Shown here piece after piece: positions 48,921 through 51,020 of a stretch of DNA of 51,020 nt (its first letter is position 1; each line of letters begins with the position of its first letter). Under the pieces are notes generated by a model. The model searched no databases. It was not told the origin of the DNA and was given only the letters and a program-made list of their open reading frames with translations. The position numbers and the translations under genes were made by a program. Source of the stretch: Treponema sp. (GTDB lineage Bacteria > Spirochaetota > Spirochaetia > Treponematales > Treponemataceae); contig PDOP01000041.1 in NCBI GenBank assembly GCA_002749205.1, positions 1 through 51,020 of the forward strand, read 5' to 3'.

Positions 48921-51020
48921 CTATACTTTGAATTTATTAACCTCATCTGTTAAATTTTGAATTCTTGTTTTATTTTGCTCAGTCAGTTCATTTACTTCCT
49001 GTACAACATTAGTTATTTGAACTGCACCTGTTGCCATTTCATTCATGCTATCGGTTATCACCCGTGTAAGGTCGTTTAATTTAAGCATCGCATCATTAAC
49101 CTGCTCGCCACCTATCAGCATTTCGGCTGAGCCGTCTTTTACCTGCATGGTTATTGAGTTGATTTCTTTTAATGATTCAATAGCTTTTTCACTGTCGAGT
49201 CTGTGCTTTGCAGCAACATCTGTTATCTGCAAACTAAAGTTTCGTAATTTTATAACTTGATCAAAAATTTCAGTAAATTTTTCGGCTACGGATTTTGAAT
49301 CAACAGACAATGTCTCTATTTCGGATATCAGGTTTTTTAATGTGCTTGTTATGCTTTTTCCTTGTACACTTGACTCTTCTGCCAATTTTCTAATTTCATC
49401 GGCAACAACTGCGAAGCCTTTTCCGGAATCGCCGGCGTGAGCGGCTTCAATCGCTGCATTCATAGCCAAAAGATTTGTCTGGCTTGCAATATTTTGAATA
49501 ACATTACTTGCTTCCAACAGAAAGCCCGACTGCTCGGTAATCTTTTGTGTAATTTCATTTGAAGTATTTATTAATAACTTTCCTTCGTCAGTTTGTGCTA
49601 CAAGTGCTTTAACTACATTATCGTTTTTTTCAAGAACATTTTGAACAGTATCCAATCCTCGTACTATGCTTTCAACACTTTCAGAAGTTATTCTAATAGT
49701 GTTTGTTTGTGTAATAATTCCTGCATTCAATTGTTGCATTGTTCTAATCATTTCTTCCATAGTTGCAGATGTTTCTTCTACGCTACTGCTTTGGTTTACA
49801 GCTTGTTGTTTTACTCCTTCAATGTTGGCACTAATTTGATTTATTGCTGTTGCTGTTTCAGTCATATTACCTGCTAAATTATGACCTGTTTGGTTCATTT
49901 CATTTGAACCTTTTAATATTGAGCGCATGGATATATCAATTTTTTCTATTGTCTTGTTAAAGTATAAAGCTAAGTCTGTCGTTTCATCATTTCCTTGTAC
50001 CGGAAGTCTAACCGTTAAATCACCATCACCTTGAGCAATATTTTTTAAAACACCTACAGTTTTTCTGACCGGTTTAATTATCTTTACAGCAAAAAATAAA
50101 ACAAATAATATCGAAACTATCAGTAATATAATACTTGTAATAATAAGTTTTTTTCTTAATTTTTCTACATCTCCTAAAAATTCATCAACCGGTGCCATTA
50201 TTACTACAGTCCAGCCACCACGTTTCATAGGAGCAAATGATGCAATGTAATAAACATTTTCATACCAAAAAAAATCTACATCAGAAGAATTTGAAGCAAT
50301 TGCTGTTTTCTCAAAATCAACCAGAGTTTGAAAAGAAGAGTCTGTTTTTGCAAGGAAAGTAGCATTTTTTTGGTCTCTAACCCAATCTTTATCTTCATAG
50401 GCAATTACAGTACCTTTCGCATCTAAAATATAAGGCACACCGGTTTTACCGACTATAATATCTTCAATATGCTTTGTCAATAAAAATCCGTCAATAGTAC
50501 CGCTTAAAACTCCTATGATATTATTATTATAATCATACACAGGAACAGAAAGTGAAATAATCAAAGAATTATCTACTCTTGAAACAAAAGGGGCTGAAAC
50601 ATAGCTGTTTCCTTTTAAAGCTTCTTTAAACCATTGCCTATCGCTTACATCAACTTTTCGTCCACCGGTTAAGTGAGCTATACCATCAGGCGGAACAAAA
50701 CCTAATAATGTCCAAAAAGAGTCTTGCCGTTCTTTTTTTTCCAAAAATACCGCTTTCTCTTCCAAAGAAAAGCTTTTATTTTTTAGAGTATCAGAATCTG
50801 CAATACCGGTAAGAACCTGTATATCAGTATTTATTCGCTGGTCAATTATACTTGCAGTATCTTTAGCTTTATCAAGTAAATGAATATATGTTTTGTCAAC
50901 AAGTGCTGTTTCAGTAAATCTTTCTGAAATAAAAGCAGACATACCTAACGAAAATATAATCAAAAAGCTAAAAATTAAAATTAGTTTTAGCTGAATCGAA
51001 AATCGCTTTCTATTTTTTTT
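48921..51020 (-). CDS. Methyl-accepting chemotaxis protein, 5' end beyond the window
   Basis: At least 699 residues. The frame stays open to the right edge: upstream of the first in-frame TTG it reads [19 protein letters not shown], a basic start and first membrane helix, so the true start lies just past 51020. Layout: TM1, a dCache-type periplasmic sensor ([41 protein letters not shown]), TM2 ([21 protein letters not shown]), HAMP, and a signalling hairpin with the tip [37 protein letters not shown] region. R-x-W in the sensor recalls amino-acid-binding dCache domains. There is no C-terminal CheR-binding pentapeptide. Confidence 0.95.
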   Translation of the reverse strand, partial: KKNRKRFSIQLKLILIFSFLIIFSLGMSAFISERFTETALVDKTYIHLLDKAKDTASIIDQRINTDIQVLTGIADSDTLKNKSFSLEEKAVFLEKKERQDSFWTLLGFVPPDGIAHLTGGRKVDVSDRQWFKEALKGNSYVSAPFVSRVDNSLIISLSVPVYDYNNNIIGVLSGTIDGFLLTKHIEDIIVGKTGVPYILDAKGTVIAYEDKDWVRDQKNATFLAKTDSSFQTLVDFEKTAIASNSSDVDFFWYENVYYIASFAPMKRGGWTVVIMAPVDEFLGDVEKLRKKLIITSIILLIVSILFVLFFAVKIIKPVRKTVGVLKNIAQGDGDLTVRLPVQGNDETTDLALYFNKTIEKIDISMRSILKGSNEMNQTGHNLAGNMTETATAINQISANIEGVKQQAVNQSSSVEETSATMEEMIRTMQQLNAGIITQTNTIRITSESVESIVRGLDTVQNVLEKNDNVVKALVAQTDEGKLLINTSNEITQKITEQSGFLLEASNVIQNIASQTNLLAMNAAIEAAHAGDSGKGFAVVADEIRKLAEESSVQGKSITSTLKNLISEIETLSVDSKSVAEKFTEIFDQVIKLRNFSLQITDVAAKHRLDSEKAIESLKEINSITMQVKDGSAEMLIGGEQVNDAMLKLNDLTRVITDSMNEMATGAVQITNVVQEVNELTEQNKTRIQNLTDEVNKFKV

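Overview
The window looks like chromosome of a host-associated Treponema of the T. denticola / T. pedis type. It is AT-rich and carries treponemal family combinations: a BAPKO_0422-like barrel, small treponemal surface-barrel paralogs, a FliS-FlgN pair, an Rnf-type operon, pyruvate phosphate dikinase, an A-type flavoprotein and an RqcH/NFACT protein. No phage, insertion sequence, rRNA operon or CRISPR array was seen. The species call is inference from protein families; nothing was searched.

Layout. 1-11.2 kb: a block of about 10 kb (DAACS transporter, miaA, rpoZ, ankyrin protein, tRNA-Arg, tRNA-His, two solute-binding lipoproteins, ppdK, CapA-like lipoprotein) lies between two inverted copies of a ~535-bp intergenic repeat. 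11.2-17.3 kb: UDP-glucose dehydrogenase and a GH2 glycosidase in one operon, a small outer-membrane barrel, and rqcH. 17.5-25.4 kb (minus strand): a GH57-like protein with altered catalytic motifs, then an operon read leftward of PAP2-like protein, unknown membrane protein, rnfC, rnfD, rnfG, rnfE and rnfA. 25.4-34.2 kb: a pseudouridine synthase, a PD-(D/E)XK nuclease-like protein, two tandem TIGR00300 (ornithine cyclodeaminase-like) genes, a HAD phosphatase, thioredoxin, a YigZ protein, a flavodiiron protein and a cyclic-nucleotide-fold protein. 34.2-40.1 kb: fliS, flgN, uvrC, an unknown protein, a lipoprotein and trmB. 40.3-43.0 kb: three tandem exported paralogs. 43.2-51.0 kb (minus strand): apt - unknown gene - tkt operon, kbl, and a methyl-accepting chemotaxis protein that runs off the right edge.

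Three themes stand out. (1) The intergenic spaces hold dispersed structured elements. One family has eight copies here; its two stems change sequence from copy to copy while staying complementary, around a constant internal loop. A second family has two copies, each a twin hairpin with a constant tail. (2) The Rnf-like operon keeps the architecture but has lost redox motifs: no rnfB in the operon, RnfA without any cysteine, RnfC without its glycine-rich nucleotide/flavin motif, RnfG without the SGAT flavinylation motif. (3) Several housekeeping genes (rpoZ, rqcH, the HAD gene, yigZ, uvrC, apt) have a sigma-70 promoter whose -10 box ends only 6-8 nt before the start codon, which predicts leaderless mRNAs, while others (fliS, ppdK, trxA, ugd) have strong Shine-Dalgarno sequences.

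Metabolically the genes fit an amino-acid-fermenting anaerobe: PPDK and transketolase for carbon flow, Kbl for glycine/threonine, TIGR00300 proteins for ornithine-type substrates, and a flavodiiron protein with thioredoxin for oxygen and redox stress.
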